64,000 nt of DNA. It comes from Govania unica. GTDB taxonomy: Bacteria > Pseudomonadota > Alphaproteobacteria > Sphingomonadales > Govanellaceae. The stretch spans positions 558,001-622,000 of the forward strand of contig NZ_JANWOI010000001.1 of the NCBI RefSeq assembly GCF_027920805.1, given 5' to 3'. Shown here one piece after another: positions 17,420 through 27,876 of the stretch. The position numbers and the translations under genes were made by a program. The notes below the pieces were generated by a model, which was given only the letters and a program-made list of their open reading frames with translations, was not told where the DNA came from and searched no databases. Each line of letters starts with the position of its first letter. Within the stretch, counting starts at the first letter, position 1.

Positions 17420-19473
17420 GCCCGGCTCCCTTCGTGGGCGGCGGTTTCACGAACCGTCGGATGGGTCGCCACATAAGCCTCCATGGCGCGCCTTATGCCA
17501 AAGCCCGCCATGGCCACCACCACCAGCATGAAGGCGATACAAAGCGCCCCGTTCACATAGTCATTGACCAGGATCTGCTCCATCTGCGCCATGGATTTGG
17601 CGGGAGCCAGCAGGGTCCCGGCATCGATCGCGGTCTTGAATTTGGCGGCATGGGCATAAAATCCGATGGCCGGATCGCTGCTCATGATTTTCAACATCCC
17701 GGCCGACAGCGTGCAGACCAGCAGCCAGACCGTGGGCACCAGCGTCACCAGGGCAAAGCGCTGCTGTTTCATCCGGAACAGCACAACCGTGCAGAGCGTG
17801 AGCGCAATGGCGGCAAGCATCTGGTTCGAGATCCCGAACAAGGGCCACAAACTGTTAATGCCGCCCAAGGGATCAATGACGCCCTGATAGAGAATATAGC
17901 CCCAGGCGCTGACCGCGATGCCGGTGGCGATCACATTGGCGGTCCAGGATTGCGTGCGCCGAAACGCCGGGATGGCCATGCCGACGGCATCCTGTATCAT
18001 GAACCGCGCCACCCGGGTTCCGGCATCAAGCGTGGTGAGAATGAACAGCGCCTCGAACAGAATGGCGAAGTGATACCAGAAGGCCATCAGCTTCTCGCTG
18101 CCCAAAGCGCTCGACATGATATGGGCCATGCCGACCGCAAGTGTCGGCGCGCCGCCGGTGCGCGACAGGATGCTGGTCTCGCCAACCTGCCGGGCGATGG
18201 TCTCAAGATCAAGCGGGGTGATGAGAAAGCCCCAGGAACTGACAACGGCGGCAGCGCTTTCGGGTGAGGTGCCAATGAGCGCGGCCGGGCTGTTCATGGC
18301 GAAATAAACCCCGGGCTCCAGGACCGAGGCGGCAATCAGGGCCATGATGGCGACAAAGCTTTCGGTCAGCATGGCGCCATAACCGATGAACCGCGCCTGT
18401 GTCTCGTTCTCCAGCATTTTTGGTGTGGTGCCTGATGATACCAGAGCATGAAAGCCTGATACCGCCCCGCAGGCGATGGTGATGAACAGGAACGGGAACA
18501 AGGCCCCGGCAAACACCGGCCCGGTGCCATCGATGAAAGGCGTGATGGCGGGCATTTTCAGCTCCGGCATTTCAAAGACAATGCCGATAGCCAGCCCGAG
18601 GATGGTGCCGATCTTGAGGAAGGTCGACAGATAATCCCGCGGCGCCAGCAACAGCCAGACCGGAATGACTGAAGCGACAAAGCCATAGCCGATGAGCGCC
18701 AGCGCCAGTGTTTCGCCGCTCAGGGTGAAATAGGGTGCAAGCATCGGATCCGCCGCCACCCGGCCGCCATAGACGAGCGCGGCAAACAGCAGCACCAGCC
18801 CAAGAAGCGACACCTCGCCAACCCGCCCCGGCCGCACATAACGGGCATAAAGCCCCATGAAGAGCGCAATCGGAATGGTCGCCGCCACGGTGAACACGCC
18901 CCAGGGGCTATGGGCCAGCGCCTTGACCACCACAAGGGCGAGTACGGCCAGCAAAATCACCATGATCAGCAAAATGCCCAGCTGAGCCACGACCCCTGCC
19001 GTGTTGCCCATTTCCGAGCGGATCATCTCGCCAAGCGAGCGCCCGTCGCGGCGCACCGAAAAGGTCAGGACCAGCATATCCTGCACAGCACCCGCGAACA
19101 CGACCCCGGCCAGAATCCACAGCGTACCCGGCAAATAGCCCATCTGCGCCGCAAGAATAGGACCCACAAGCGGTCCGGCTCCGGCGATGGCCGCGAAATG
19201 ATGGCCGAACAGCACATATTTATGGGTCGGCACATAATCGAGCCCGTCATTCAGACGATGCGCCGGAGTTTCCCGCTTCGGGTCAAGCTTGAGCACGCTT
19301 TTGGCGATAAACAGCGAATAAAAGCGATAGGCAATAAGATAGACACAGACCGCGGCCGCCAGAATCCACACCGCATTGATGCTTTCCCCACGATGGAAGG
19401 CAAGATAGCCAAGGGCCCCGGCCCCTCCCAAACTCACCACAAGCCATTTCAACCGGCTGACCAACTGGCCCAT
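17416..19473 (-). CDS. cstA: Carbon starvation protein A, peptide/pyruvate transporter
   Basis: 685 residues, highly hydrophobic, with many membrane segments. Landmark CstA motifs are visible: AGAGPLVGPILAAQMGYLPG, RRDGRSLGEMIRSEMG, GCGAVSGFHALVSSGTTPK and PLFGISNQMLAAIAL. CstA proteins import pyruvate or peptides, often under starvation. Coupled to the small YbdD-like gene by a 4-base overlap. It is adjacent to but convergent with lldD; both deal with C3 carbon sources, a possible functional link. Confidence 0.95.
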   Translation of the reverse strand: MGQLVSRLKWLVVSLGGAGALGYLAFHRGESINAVWILAAAVCVYLIAYRFYSLFIAKSVLKLDPKRETPAHRLNDGLDYVPTHKYVLFGHHFAAIAGAGPLVGPILAAQMGYLPGTLWILAGVVFAGAVQDMLVLTFSVRRDGRSLGEMIRSEMGNTAGVVAQLGILLIMVILLAVLALVVVKALAHSPWGVFTVAATIPIALFMGLYARYVRPGRVGEVSLLGLVLLFAALVYGGRVAADPMLAPYFTLSGETLALALIGYGFVASVIPVWLLLAPRDYLSTFLKIGTILGLAIGIVFEMPELKMPAITPFIDGTGPVFAGALFPFLFITIACGAVSGFHALVSSGTTPKMLENETQARFIGYGAMLTESFVAIMALIAASVLEPGVYFAMNSPAALIGTSPESAAAVVSSWGFLITPLDLETIARQVGETSILSRTGGAPTLAVGMAHIMSSALGSEKLMAFWYHFAILFEALFILTTLDAGTRVARFMIQDAVGMAIPAFRRTQSWTANVIATGIAVSAWGYILYQGVIDPLGGINSLWPLFGISNQMLAAIALTLCTVVLFRMKQQRFALVTLVPTVWLLVCTLSAGMLKIMSSDPAIGFYAHAAKFKTAIDAGTLLAPAKSMAQMEQILVNDYVNGALCIAFMLVVVAMAGFGIRRAMEAYVATHPTVRETAAHEGSRA

Positions 19474-19547
19474 ACTAGAAACTTCCCACTCGACCGAGAC
19501 TTTGAATTTTATTGTTGGGGCACTTTACTGTGCTTTCCGGGCGTAAT

Positions 19548-19955
19548 TCAATGCACTGTTGTGCTCTCGGCTTCGATGGCTTCCATGGTCTCGTCACTGA
19601 AGCCGAAATGATGGCCGATTTCATGGATGGTCACGTGACGCACCACGTCTTCAAGTGCCTCCCCGGTTTCCTCGGCATAATCGAAGATAGGCAGGCGATA
19701 GAGGAACACCATGTCCGGCTCGCGGGCGATATCGTTGATGGACCTCTGATCCAGACTGACCCCGCGATAAAGCCCGAGCAAATCATAAGGATCGTCAATC
19801 TCCATCTCGTTGAGCGTGTCATCGTCCGCGAAATCAAGAATCATAACCACCACATCCTTGCAGGCCGACGCAAGCGGCTCCGGCAATGCGGCAATGGTTG
19901 CCCGCACGGTGGCTTCAAATTCAGCGTCAAGGGCGGTTAGGTCGTCATCGGTCAT
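19548..19955 (-). CDS. Zincin-like metallopeptidase-fold protein
   Basis: 135 residues with the zinc motif HEIGHHFGFSD (HExxHxxGxxD form) near the C-terminus, and the YDLLGLYRGVSL and MVFLYRLPIFDYAE blocks found in the small conserved zincin family (PF06262-like). The family is widespread in alphaproteobacteria and actinobacteria. The substrate is unknown, and activity is inferred only from the motif. It lies upstream of cstA on the same strand with a 74-base gap, and the tRNA-Gly gene follows on its 5' side. Confidence 0.85.
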   Translation of the reverse strand: MTDDDLTALDAEFEATVRATIAALPEPLASACKDVVVMILDFADDDTLNEMEIDDPYDLLGLYRGVSLDQRSINDIAREPDMVFLYRLPIFDYAEETGEALEDVVRHVTIHEIGHHFGFSDETMEAIEAESTTVH

Positions 19956-20038
19956 GCTTTAGCATCCTTCGTGGGTTCTCTCCCTCAAGATAGGGAGCCA
20001 CGGGCCATTCTGCAAATACCGGAAAAAGCTTGGGAGAT

Positions 20039-20112
20039 TGGAGCGGGTGAAGGGAATCGAACCCTCGTCTTAAGCTTGGGAAGCTTCTGCTCTACCATTG
20101 AGCTACACCCGC
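20039..20112 (-). tRNA. tRNA-Gly (anticodon CCC)
   Basis: The minus strand folds into a full cloverleaf: acceptor GCGGGTG/CACCCGC, D-arm GCTC-AATGGTA-GAGC, anticodon stem GAAGC/GCTTA (outermost pair G-A mismatched) with loop TTCCCAA, and T-arm GAGGG-TTCGATT-CCCTT. CCA is encoded (20041-20039). Anticodon CCC reads the GGG glycine codon. Confidence 0.95.
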
Positions 20113-20284
20113 AATGGGCTCACTCATAGCAAGACTGATGGCGACTGAAAAGCGGGGAATTGATTATGAGCCAATAAGATGTGCTAAACCTTGACCTCAA
20201 GGCTGCAACTGCCTATTCAAAGCGGCATAAAACAGCATGTTCCGGCGTGTTTATTTTTTGCCGTTCCTACGAAAGCCCAGGCTC

Positions 20285-21508
20285 ATGAAGCGCAAAACAG
20301 GTTTCGATCGCAGCAAGACCCTGAACTGGCGTCTTGAGACCCGCATGGTGCGGGGCGGTACGCTCCGCAGCGACTTCGACGAGACGAGCGAAGCCATCTT
20401 CATGACCTCGGGTTATGCCTATGAACAGGCCGAGGACGCGGCGGCGCGCTTCAAGGGCGAGCAGGACGGCTATACTTACAGCCGCTTGCGCAATCCGTCG
20501 GTGGCCATGTTCGAGGAACGCATGGCCTTGCTTGAAGGGGCCGAGGATGCCCGCGCCACCGCAAGCGGTATGGCGGCGGTGACGGCGGCGCTTCTCTGTC
20601 AGCTGCGAGCCGGGGATCATGTGGTTTCGGCCCGCGCCCTCTTTGGCTCGTGCCGCTGGCTGGTGGAAAATCTGCTGCCCCGTTACGGCATCGAAACGAC
20701 GCTGGTGGATGGGCGCGATATCTCGGCCTGGGCGGGCGCGGTCAAGCCGAATACCAAAGTGTTTCTGCTTGAGACCCCGGCCAATCCCACGCTCGATATT
20801 GTCGATCTTCAGGCGGTCGCCGATATTGCTCATGCCGCCGGGGCCAAGGTGGTGGTGGACAATGTATTCGCAACGCCGCTGTTGCAACGGCCGCTTGAAT
20901 ACGGGGCCGATGTGGTGGTTTATTCGACCACCAAGCATATTGATGGCCAGGGGCGTTGTCTTGGCGGCGTTGTGCTTGGATCGTCGGCTTTTATCAATGA
21001 TCCGTTGTTGCCGTTCCTGCGCAACACCGGCCCGACCCTAAGCCCGTTCCATGCCTGGATCATGCTGAAGGGGCTTGAGACCCTGACCCTGCGGTTTGAT
21101 CGCATGTGCGAAAACGCGGCCAAGGTTGCCGATTATTTGGCCGATCAGACGGGTCTTTTGAACGTGCGCTACCCCTCGCGCAAGGACTTTGACCAGCATG
21201 AGCTGGCTATGAGGCAGATGCAGGGAGTCGGCGGCACGATTCTGACCGTAACGGTCCCGGGCGGCCGCGAGCAGGCCTTCGCTTTGTTGAATGCTATGGA
21301 AATCATTGATATTTCTAACAATATCGGTGACTCTAAAAGCCTGATGACTCATCCAGCCAGCACCACCCATCAGGGACTGACGGAAGCTGCGCGGTTGGAA
21401 CTCGGAATTACCGAGGGCATGTTGCGGTTGTCGGTGGGTCTCGAACATCCGGATGATCTTATTGAGGATCTCGGGCAGGCACTCCGGAAAGTCGGGCTGA
21501 AAGGGTAA
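20285..21508 (+). CDS. metZ: O-succinylhomoserine sulfhydrylase
   Basis: 407 residues from [10 protein letters not shown] at 20285 (a start at 20237 is possible but less family-like). A PLP-dependent Cys/Met-metabolism enzyme: the Lys in [11 protein letters not shown] forms the cofactor link, and [28 protein letters not shown] and [12 protein letters not shown] are conserved. It makes homocysteine from O-succinylhomoserine and sulfide in methionine synthesis. The order metZ-apaG-folE on one strand is seen in other alphaproteobacteria. The leader 20113-20284 was examined for a SAM riboswitch without success (see rejected items). Confidence 0.93.
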   Translation: MKRKTGFDRSKTLNWRLETRMVRGGTLRSDFDETSEAIFMTSGYAYEQAEDAAARFKGEQDGYTYSRLRNPSVAMFEERMALLEGAEDARATASGMAAVTAALLCQLRAGDHVVSARALFGSCRWLVENLLPRYGIETTLVDGRDISAWAGAVKPNTKVFLLETPANPTLDIVDLQAVADIAHAAGAKVVVDNVFATPLLQRPLEYGADVVVYSTTKHIDGQGRCLGGVVLGSSAFINDPLLPFLRNTGPTLSPFHAWIMLKGLETLTLRFDRMCENAAKVADYLADQTGLLNVRYPSRKDFDQHELAMRQMQGVGGTILTVTVPGGREQAFALLNAMEIIDISNNIGDSKSLMTHPASTTHQGLTEAARLELGITEGMLRLSVGLEHPDDLIEDLGQALRKVGLKG

Positions 21509-21563
21509 TCGACCCCCTGACTTTACAAACAGGGCCAGAGCCCGGCACAATAGGGAGACTGGT

Positions 21564-21986
21564 GTGGCGAAGATCGAACGAAAGCGGGCAGGCATGTATA
21601 CGTCGACGACGCATCACATTCAGGTTTCGGTCGAGCCCTTCTTCCTCGAGGAGAAGTCGGCTCCGGACGAGCAGCGCTATGTCTGGGCCTATCATGTGCA
21701 GATCGAGAATCTGGGGGCCGAGGTGGTCACCCTTAAAAGCCGCTATTGGCGTATCACCGACGCCGCCGGCCGGGTTCAGGAAGTGCGTGGCGATGGCGTG
21801 GTCGGGGAGCAACCGGTTATTGCCCCCGGCGAAGCCTATGAATATACAAGTGGTGCCCCGCTTGCGACCCCGTCCGGGATCATGAGCGGCAGCTATCAAA
21901 TGACGACGCCGGATGGCGCGTTTTTCGATGTCGAGATTCCGGCGTTTTCACTAGACAGTCCGCATGACCGTCGGTCTCTACATTAA
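21564..21986 (+). CDS. apaG: ApaG protein
   Basis: 140 residues starting with GTG at 21564 behind AGGGAG (21552-21557). A single ApaG/FBXO3-type immunoglobulin-like fold: [40 protein letters not shown] and [23 protein letters not shown] with [10 protein letters not shown] are the family blocks. ApaG has been linked to Co2+ resistance and nucleotide phosphate binding, but its molecular job is not settled. Between metZ and folE. Confidence 0.94.
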   Translation: MAKIERKRAGMYTSTTHHIQVSVEPFFLEEKSAPDEQRYVWAYHVQIENLGAEVVTLKSRYWRITDAAGRVQEVRGDGVVGEQPVIAPGEAYEYTSGAPLATPSGIMSGSYQMTTPDGAFFDVEIPAFSLDSPHDRRSLH

Positions 21987-22054
21987 GAGATCCGGGCATT
22001 AAGCAATCCGGGCATGAAGCGATCCGGTCTCGACCGATAAAAGGAGTCTCTAGC

Positions 22055-22696
22055 ATGGGTATCGATACCCCCGCGAAGCCGCGCCCTGACCTCATCGGCG
22101 CTCCATCCGCCAAACCCAGCCGCCTTGAAGCCGAAGACGCCGTTCGCACTCTGTTGCGTTGGGCGGGCGATGATCCGTCGCGGGAAGGTTTGCTCGATAC
22201 TCCGGCCCGTGTCGCCCGCGCGTTCGAGGAATGGTTCAAGGGCTATGGCCAGGACCCCGAAGACTATCTCCAGCGCACGTTCGAGGAAGTCGAGGGCTAT
22301 GACGAAATGGTCGTCCTCCGTGACATCACCTTTGAAAGCCATTGCGAGCATCATCTCGCCCCGATCATCGGCCGGGCCCATGTGGGCTACTTGCCGGATC
22401 ACCGGGTGGTTGGCATTTCCAAGCTTGCCCGGGTCGTGGAAACCTACGCCAAGCGCTTGCAGGTGCAGGAAAAAATGACGGCCCAGATTGCTCACGCCAT
22501 CCAGACCGTGCTGCGCCCCAAAGGTGTCGCCGTGGTGATCGAGGCGGCCCATCAATGCATGACCACGCGCGGCGTCCATAAAAAGGGCGTGACCATGGTC
22601 ACAAGTAAAATGCTGGGTGCTTTCCGCGCGGATGAAAAAACCCGTCGCGAATTTCTCGCCGTTATCGGCAACCCCCATTCGCGTTACGAGGGATAG
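22055..22696 (+). CDS. folE: GTP cyclohydrolase I
   Basis: 213 residues. Typical GTP cyclohydrolase I: zinc ligands in [12 protein letters not shown] (Cys and His) and CMTTRGV (second Cys), with [21 protein letters not shown] and [11 protein letters not shown] between. It converts GTP to dihydroneopterin triphosphate, the first step of folate (and possibly pterin/queuosine) synthesis. Start at ATG 22055 behind AAAGGAG. The stretch after the stop holds only repeats up to 22967. Confidence 0.96.
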   Translation: MGIDTPAKPRPDLIGAPSAKPSRLEAEDAVRTLLRWAGDDPSREGLLDTPARVARAFEEWFKGYGQDPEDYLQRTFEEVEGYDEMVVLRDITFESHCEHHLAPIIGRAHVGYLPDHRVVGISKLARVVETYAKRLQVQEKMTAQIAHAIQTVLRPKGVAVVIEAAHQCMTTRGVHKKGVTMVTSKMLGAFRADEKTRREFLAVIGNPHSRYEG

Positions 22697-22764
22697 GGGC
22701 TGTTTCCCCGCATTATGTCTGTCTTACCGTAGCGAAATCGCCAGCGACGTTATTGGCTGAACCA

Positions 22765-22912
22765 TGGATGGCCGGGTCAAGCCCGGCCATGACAGGGGAA
22801 CTACGGGTAATAGTCATGCCCGCCCATGATGGGGAATTATGAAAAATTGCCCTGTTCGGCCTGACGGGGAATTATAAAAAATTGTCATGGCCGGGCTTGA
22901 CCCGGCCATCCA
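22765..22912. repeat. Palindromic intergenic repeats, GGCCGGGTCAAGCCCGGCC type
   Basis: Two arms (22765-22793 and 22884-22912) are inverted copies of one another, each with a palindromic GGCCGGG...CCCGGCC core. They are variants of the repeats at 15742 and 17123. The 90 bases between them are AT-richer and contain two GGGGAATTAT(A/G) copies (22831-22840 and 22867-22876) but no gene. Confidence 0.8.
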
Positions 22913-22967
22913 GCTGTCTTCCTCACCACCGTTCCGTCTCGAAGCACGAAGCCGCACCCTAAACGCT

Positions 22968-23552
22968 TCAGTCCCCCCGCGTCCCATGTTTGGCCATATC
23001 CTTGATCCAGCCGCGGAAGGTGCGGTCGCTGGCGCTTTCCACCAGCCCGCAGAGCATGGTGCGCACCGGTTTGATGCCGACAAAGCGCAGGATGTTATGT
23101 TCAAGCGCCCTGAGCGCATGGCTGCGGAAATACCAGCGGTAAGCCCAGGCCGGCATGCCCATGGTGACCACCACCCGGGCCGAGCGGCCATGTAGCAAGC
23201 GCTTGGGGATGTTGTTGCGGTCATAGGCAAAGGCGAAGCCCGGCCGCAGCACCTGTTCCAGAAAAGCCTTGAACAGCGCCGGCAATGACCCGAGCCAGAG
23301 CGGAAACACAAGCACCAGATGATCGGCCCACAGGATATCCTCCTGGGCCTCGCCGAGGTTGGGCGGGGCGTGTTGGCTCTGATAATCGGCTTGACTGCGC
23401 AGGATGGGAAATTCGATGAGGGCCACATCGATGCGCCGCACCTCATGTCCGGCGGCCACAGCGGCATCGGCATAACTATCGGCGAGCGTGTGGCAGAGAT
23501 GGCCGCCCTCGGCGTCAGGATGGCCCTGGATAATAGTGATGTGACGCGCCAT
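22968..23552 (-). CDS. NAD(P)H:quinone oxidoreductase-like flavodoxin-fold protein (KefF/MdaB group)
   Basis: 194 residues from MARHITIIQGHPD at 23552 (a CAGGGAG site lies upstream; longer frames in the area are not supported). Flavodoxin_2 fold: QGHPDAEGGHLCHTLADSY binds FMN phosphate, ADHLVLVFPLWLGSLPALFKAFLEQVLRPGFAF is the family signature, and TMGMPAWAYRWYF follows. These enzymes reduce quinones or serve as regulatory partners of potassium efflux systems; none is nearby, so the plain oxidoreductase role is preferred. It stands alone. Confidence 0.88.
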   Translation of the reverse strand: MARHITIIQGHPDAEGGHLCHTLADSYADAAVAAGHEVRRIDVALIEFPILRSQADYQSQHAPPNLGEAQEDILWADHLVLVFPLWLGSLPALFKAFLEQVLRPGFAFAYDRNNIPKRLLHGRSARVVVTMGMPAWAYRWYFRSHALRALEHNILRFVGIKPVRTMLCGLVESASDRTFRGWIKDMAKHGTRGD

Positions 23553-23728
23553 GTCCGTCTCCCTGCTCCTGAAAAACAGGATAGCATAACGATGGGCGCT
23601 TGCATCTGCTCTGGGCCGGTGCGAGGCTTGGAACAACCTGGACGCAAACCCTTGCGTGCGGGTTTTCTTTATGCTTAAAATAATTAGTTAAAATATATAA
23701 TAATACATTTGTTTTCATGTAATGGGAG

Positions 23729-25111
23729 ATGACTTTGACCGCTGGTGCCGCCACCACGCCTTCGCGTGACGTCTGGAGTTCTTCGTTCAGCTTTCTCTAT
23801 GCGGCGGCGGCGGCGGCCATCGGGCTTGGCACCCTGTGGCGCTTTCCCTATGTAGCCGGGGCCAATGGCGGCGGCGCGTTCATTCTGCTTTATCTGTTTT
23901 TTATCATGGTTTTGGCCATGCCGCTGATGATTGCCGAAATGACCATCGGTCGACGTGGGCATGGCAGCGCGGTCGCCAGCGTCAACGCGCTGATCAAGTC
24001 CGAAAAGGCGTCCAAGGTCTGGAAAGCCATCGGCTGGTTCAGCATCATCGTGCCGTTCTTCGGGCTCAGCTATTACAGCGTGGTGGCGGGCTGGGGCACG
24101 GATTATGCTCGGCTGTCGATCATGCAGGGTTTCACCGGTATTTCGACCCAGGGGTCCCATGATACCTTTGCCGAATTGATGGCCTCGCCGGTGCGTGCCG
24201 GTCTGACCCAGTTCCTGTTCATCGCCACTGTGGTGTTTGTGGTGGCACGGGGCGTGCAAAAAGGCATTGAATGGATTTCGCGCATCAAGATGGTTGCGCT
24301 GTTTGCGATCCTGATCGGACTTGCGGGCTATAACATCGTCACCTTTGATATGACGGAGACGCTTGTTTTCCTGCTGCGTCCCGATTTTTCGGCGCTGACG
24401 CCGGAAGCCGTGCTGGCCGCGCTTGGGCAGGCTCTGTTCGCGACGGCAATCGGTGTCGGTCTGATGATCACCTACAGTTCCTACCTGCCTGAGGGCGGTT
24501 CCCTGCCGCGTACGGCTTTCAGCATTTGCGCAATGGTGGTGATTGTCGGCATTCTGGCCGGTCTGGCCATCTTCCCGGCGGTGTTTGCTTATGGCCTCAC
24601 CCCGGGCGAGGGCCCGAACCTGATTTTCGTCACGCTCCCCGTCGCCTTCGGTCAGATGCCGGGTGGCCGCATCATCAGCGTGCTGTTCTTCAGCCTCATC
24701 GCCCTTGGCGCTTTCACCACCTCGGTTGGGATGCTTGAGCCGGTTGTGGCCTGGATCCGCGATAAACTGGGGCTGACCCGGGTCAAGGCCTCGATCCTCG
24801 CGGGCTCTGGGATCTTTGCTGTCAGTCTGCCGTCGCTGTTGTCCTTCAGCACCTTGAAGGATTTCCATCCCTTCGCCTGGTTCGCCCCGTTGGCCAGCAA
24901 GACGGTGTTCGACATTCTTGATTTCGGTATTGCCAATTTCCTGTTGCCGATCAATGCGTTGTTGATTGCGCTCTTTGTCGGCTGGGCAGTCAATAAAAAA
25001 GGGACCGAGACCGAAGTCAAACTCAGCAAGCCGCTGTTTCTGCTGTGGCAGTTGGTAGTTCGCTTCTTGGCGCCGCTTGCCGTCGTTGGTTTGATGATCA
25101 GCATGCTCTGA
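23729..25111 (+). CDS. Sodium-dependent neurotransmitter-symporter-family (NSS) amino-acid transporter
   Basis: About 460 residues with 11-12 membrane helices. The helix-1 signature GLGTLWRFPYVAGANGGGAF (about residues 32-51) is the LeuT-fold sodium/substrate site. Other conserved parts are LMIAEMTIGRRGHGSAV and GVGLMITYSSYLPE. It imports an amino acid with Na+. GGGAG at 23724-23728 abuts the ATG at 23729 but is ideally spaced from the TTG at 23735, so the true start may be that TTG, giving MTAGAATTP. An aspartate aminotransferase gene follows on the same strand. Confidence 0.92.
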   Translation: MTLTAGAATTPSRDVWSSSFSFLYAAAAAAIGLGTLWRFPYVAGANGGGAFILLYLFFIMVLAMPLMIAEMTIGRRGHGSAVASVNALIKSEKASKVWKAIGWFSIIVPFFGLSYYSVVAGWGTDYARLSIMQGFTGISTQGSHDTFAELMASPVRAGLTQFLFIATVVFVVARGVQKGIEWISRIKMVALFAILIGLAGYNIVTFDMTETLVFLLRPDFSALTPEAVLAALGQALFATAIGVGLMITYSSYLPEGGSLPRTAFSICAMVVIVGILAGLAIFPAVFAYGLTPGEGPNLIFVTLPVAFGQMPGGRIISVLFFSLIALGAFTTSVGMLEPVVAWIRDKLGLTRVKASILAGSGIFAVSLPSLLSFSTLKDFHPFAWFAPLASKTVFDILDFGIANFLLPINALLIALFVGWAVNKKGTETEVKLSKPLFLLWQLVVRFLAPLAVVGLMISML

Positions 25112-25200
25112 TCTTCAAGTCCTTGGGCATAATTCTCGCGAGAGTCCCTTGCCAGATATGACCGGGAGGCGTAGGGTTCAGCCGTTTTTCTGGCGGCTAG

Positions 25201-26433
<1,233 letters not shown>

Positions 26434-26455
26434 AGCCTATTGTTAGACGATTAAG

Positions 26456-26486
26456 AAAAGGCGTCGCCCTCTGGCGGCGCCTTTTT
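26456..26486 (+). terminator. Intrinsic terminator after the aminotransferase gene
   Basis: AAAAGGCGTCGCC (26456-26468) pairs with GGCGGCGCCTTTT (from 26473), followed by a T-run, 23 bases after the stop codon. Confidence 0.9.
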
Positions 26487-26500
26487 CGTCTGGGGGTGTT

Positions 26501-26650
26501 TTACTGGGGAAAGGCCTTGCTTGGGTATGTTTCGCCGGAGAAGCAGGTTTGCCAAATCTTCCGGATGAAATTATGGAAGGCCCAGGGGTTCTCGGAAAGT
26601 TTATGGTAGCTCAGGATCTGGGCAGGGGGTGTGACGACGATGCGGGCCTC
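26501..26650 (-). pseudogene. C-terminal remnant of the 26728/32839 protein family (third copy)
   Basis: Reading the minus strand from 26650 gives 49 codons and a stop at 26501, with an in-frame TAG just upstream and no start codon. The product ends IWQTCFSGETYPSKAFPQ. This matches the C-termini of the intact neighbours: MWSVCFPDTEYPFSRYPH (26728-27690) and MWRRCLPNEPLPKF (32839-33915), sharing W-x-x-C-(F/L)-x-x-E/T-x-x-P, and the preceding YHKLSENPWAF resembles YHHTRPNPEEF of the first. It lies directly downstream of the 26728 gene on the same strand, as expected for a decayed tandem copy. Confidence 0.7.
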
Positions 26651-26683
26651 CTATAGCGGCGCAGCAGTTTCATGACAGTGAAA

Positions 26684-26713
26684 GTAAAGCGCCCTCCTCG
26701 GACGGCGCTTTAC
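26684..26713 (-). terminator. Hairpin terminator after the 26728 gene
   Basis: A 10-bp stem, GTAAAGCGCC (26684-26693) with GGCGCTTTAC (26704-26713), follows the stop codon by 14 bases. The T-tract on the minus strand is short (the stem ends TTTAC, then TTTC). Confidence 0.7.
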
Positions 26714-26727
26714 TCAGTGGGCGTGGT

Positions 26728-27690
26728 TTAATGGGGATATCGAGAGAAAGGGTATTCCGTGTCAGGGAAGCAGACACTCCACATCGCATTAATTAACCCT
26801 GAGAACTCTTCTGGGTTTGGGCGTGTGTGGTGATAGGCTGCTATCCAGACATTGAGCGCTAACAGGTTCGGCGGGTTCGGGCTGCTCAATAACATGCAAA
26901 AAAATATTTCTATGGGGTAGGGCGTCGCAGCATTTAAATATTCTGCGAGATCGCTGTAATCATTATTTTCATACGCATCGCGAAGAATTGTCATAAGGCT
27001 CAGATTGTAGAGGGAGGGAACTTTAACTTTTTCTTTGAAATTTTTGATCTTATGTATGCAGGAATTCACCATCTGGTAGTGAATTTCTTTGTCTCCCTCC
27101 ATCTCAGATAGCATGTCTGCGAATAGTTTCAGGTAATTCTCCAGATCTTCTGAAATCTGATTGGTGAGACGATGGGGTGTTGGGATTACAGACTCTATTA
27201 AAATAAGAGACTGATGTAATTTTAAGACCTGAAAGAAAACATGGTCGTACATGATGTAGTCTTTATAGAGAATTCCAGAATTTTCACAGAGTTTATAAAT
27301 AGGGTCGATATATGGTCCATTGAAATTGGGCCACTTCTTTGGGCGGTCCTCAAACGTTGGTCCCGCGAGGAATCCAAAGGCAAAAGACCAATCGTAGGTC
27401 ACAAGGTAGGCTTCAATTTTATTTATTTGCCATGATAACGGGAGGAGAAATGCAGACCTGTTGGTCTCAATACAGTTATGAAAATATTGGTTCAGATAGC
27501 TCAGAATGAGCTGAGCATTGGAAACATCTCTTTTATTAACCGTGTATTCAAGAAGGGCAGTGAGTTTTTCGAATAATGTTTCCGGATTTTTACAAATTTC
27601 GTCAAGAAACGGAGAGATATCTTTCTCTTGGCAAATAGCTGCTTGGACCGCTTTTATAGAAACGTCCTGGTTGTTGTTCCCAGTTTCCAT
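26728..27690 (-). CDS. Hypothetical helical protein, AT-rich orphan family (copy 1)
   Basis: 320 residues, not recognised. Start METGNNNQD at 27690 has an ideal AAGGAG site 6-7 bases upstream. No signal peptide or membrane segment; the sequence is rich in Leu, Ile, Asn, Tyr and Lys and looks all-helical. Base composition is visibly richer in A+T than its neighbours. The C-terminal third is related to the protein at 32839-33915: both share PTP...L..FADML/LTLFDENL, then PIEIFFCMLLSSPNPPNL against PFDIVCLSKNPPSL, and an end motif MWxxC(F/L)Px. A fragment of a third member follows at 26501-26650. The leader before the start also resembles that of the 33915 gene. Function unknown; composition and copy number suggest acquisition and duplication. 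Confidence 0.75.
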   Translation of the reverse strand: METGNNNQDVSIKAVQAAICQEKDISPFLDEICKNPETLFEKLTALLEYTVNKRDVSNAQLILSYLNQYFHNCIETNRSAFLLPLSWQINKIEAYLVTYDWSFAFGFLAGPTFEDRPKKWPNFNGPYIDPIYKLCENSGILYKDYIMYDHVFFQVLKLHQSLILIESVIPTPHRLTNQISEDLENYLKLFADMLSEMEGDKEIHYQMVNSCIHKIKNFKEKVKVPSLYNLSLMTILRDAYENNDYSDLAEYLNAATPYPIEIFFCMLLSSPNPPNLLALNVWIAAYHHTRPNPEEFSGLINAMWSVCFPDTEYPFSRYPH

Positions 27691-27840
27691 GTTGGTCTCC
27701 TTTCACATAAAAACGCGGAGAGACCAGGTTTTGTGATGAAAGCCGGATGATTTCTGGTCCAGCCAGCAGCCGTCTTTTACAAGCGCTCAGATGTCGCATA
27801 AGGGCTTGCTGCAGGGTTCAATTGGCAAGGAGGGAATGTC

Positions 27841-27876
27841 GTCATCGCGAGCCACGTCAGCGGCGTGGCGATCCAG
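27841..27876. repeat. Short palindromic repeat-like element
   Basis: GTCATCGCGAGCCACG followed by an inverted CGTGGCG and ATCCAG, the general form of GTCATTGCGAG...AATCCAG repeats such as the one at 53199-53287. It overlaps the end of mobA and lies 5' of the 27690 gene. Confidence 0.6.

Noticed and set aside
20117-20188. Possible SAM-II riboswitch before metZ
   Set aside because: A GCTAAA (20183-20188) follows an inverted repeat GGCTCA/TGAGCC (20117-20172), recalling SAM-II, but the loop is far too long and the essential GATTT box after the first stem is missing. A covariance search would decide.
15742-22912. CRISPR array
   Set aside because: Repeats are palindromic, unevenly spaced over kilobases and not separated by uniform spacers; no cas genes.
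22814-23647. 277-codon frame overlapping the flavodoxin-fold gene
   Set aside because: Different frame of the same strand; Cys/Arg/Ser-rich shadow of the real gene at 22968-23552.
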